From the NCBI RefSeq assembly GCF_004522155.1, contig NZ_SDEA01000020.1, positions 269-34,202 of the forward strand: DNA of 33,934 nt. Reading direction: 5' to 3'. The DNA comes from Paracoccus luteus (GTDB lineage Bacteria; Pseudomonadota; Alphaproteobacteria; Rhodobacterales; Rhodobacteraceae). The notes beneath the pieces are model-generated. The model did no database searches. It worked only from the letters and a program-made list of their open reading frames with translations, and had not been told where the DNA came from. Position 1 is the stretch's first letter. The number at the start of each line of letters is the position of its first letter. This document shows, piece after piece, positions 33,687 to 33,934 of this stretch. The position numbers and the translations under genes were made by a program.

Positions 33687-33707
33687 GGTGCGTGACCGGC
33701 ACGCACC
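33687..33707 (-). repeat. GGTGCGTG/CACGCACC hairpin downstream of tuf
   Basis: GGTGCGTG (33687-33694), a 5-base loop and CACGCACC (33700-33707), between the tuf stop and its terminator. The same stem sequence forms the hairpin downstream of fusA (23-42), and ACGCACCGCC occurs just after both stop codons. It looks like a repeated extragenic element attached to the two elongation factor genes. Confidence 0.6.
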
Positions 33708-33718
33708 GCCAGCTCACA

Positions 33719-33934
<216 letters not shown>

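Overview
The window is GC-rich chromosomal DNA from an alphaproteobacterium, most likely a Rhodobacteraceae member close to Paracoccus. This is judged from protein style (RpoB, RpoC, EF-G, L7/L12), the absence of mobile genes and the accessory gene set. It spans the translation/transcription supercluster on the minus strand, read from high to low coordinates: the 3' end of tuf, then tRNA-Trp, secE, nusG, rplK, rplA, rplJ, rplL, rpoB, rpoC, rpsL, rpsG and fusA. All core genes look intact. The rifampicin pocket of RpoB and the streptomycin residues of S12 are of the sensitive type.

The supercluster is interrupted by accessory genes at four points. (1) Between tuf and tRNA-Trp (28.1-33.7 kb) lie HIT, GFA and dienelactone-hydrolase-family genes, a stress-type ferritin-like DUF892/YciF gene, an ABC exporter and a DUF1003 membrane protein. 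(2) A sulfotransferase-like gene sits between tRNA-Trp and secE. (3) A hexapeptide-repeat acyltransferase is placed precisely between rpoB and rpoC; its stop and start codons overlap rpoB and the rpoC ribosome-binding site. (4) Between rpoC and rpsL (3.3-13.8 kb) lie a heme-copper oxidase cluster, an alpha/beta hydrolase, an operon of three tiny hydrophilic proteins, an EamA transporter and a putative rhamnosyltransferase.

The oxidase cluster (8.1-13.4 kb, plus strand) is the most unusual system. It holds a 38-residue Pro/Ala-rich ORF, a CtaG-type assembly protein, a HemJ/CopD-like membrane protein, a lipoprotein subunit II without the CuA ligands, a fused subunit I-III and a small membrane protein. 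Subunit I keeps all heme and CuB ligands but lacks the K-channel lysine and both asparagines of the D-channel entry. A DUF2231 gene lies on the opposite strand inside this cluster.

Regulation visible in the sequence includes sigma70-type promoters for rpsL, tRNA-Trp, rplJ and probably secE, and intrinsic terminators after rplA, rpoC, tuf and the DUF892 gene. Two exact matches to the alphaproteobacterial EcfG general-stress promoter (GGAAC-N16-CGTT) lie upstream of the hydrophilic-protein operon and the DUF892 gene. A third near match precedes DUF2231. Non-coding oddities are a 95-bp tandem repeat at 5.3-5.7 kb, three tandem copies of the 3' end of the dienelactone-hydrolase-like gene at 31.5-31.7 kb, and a shared GGTGCGTG/CACGCACC hairpin downstream of both fusA and tuf.
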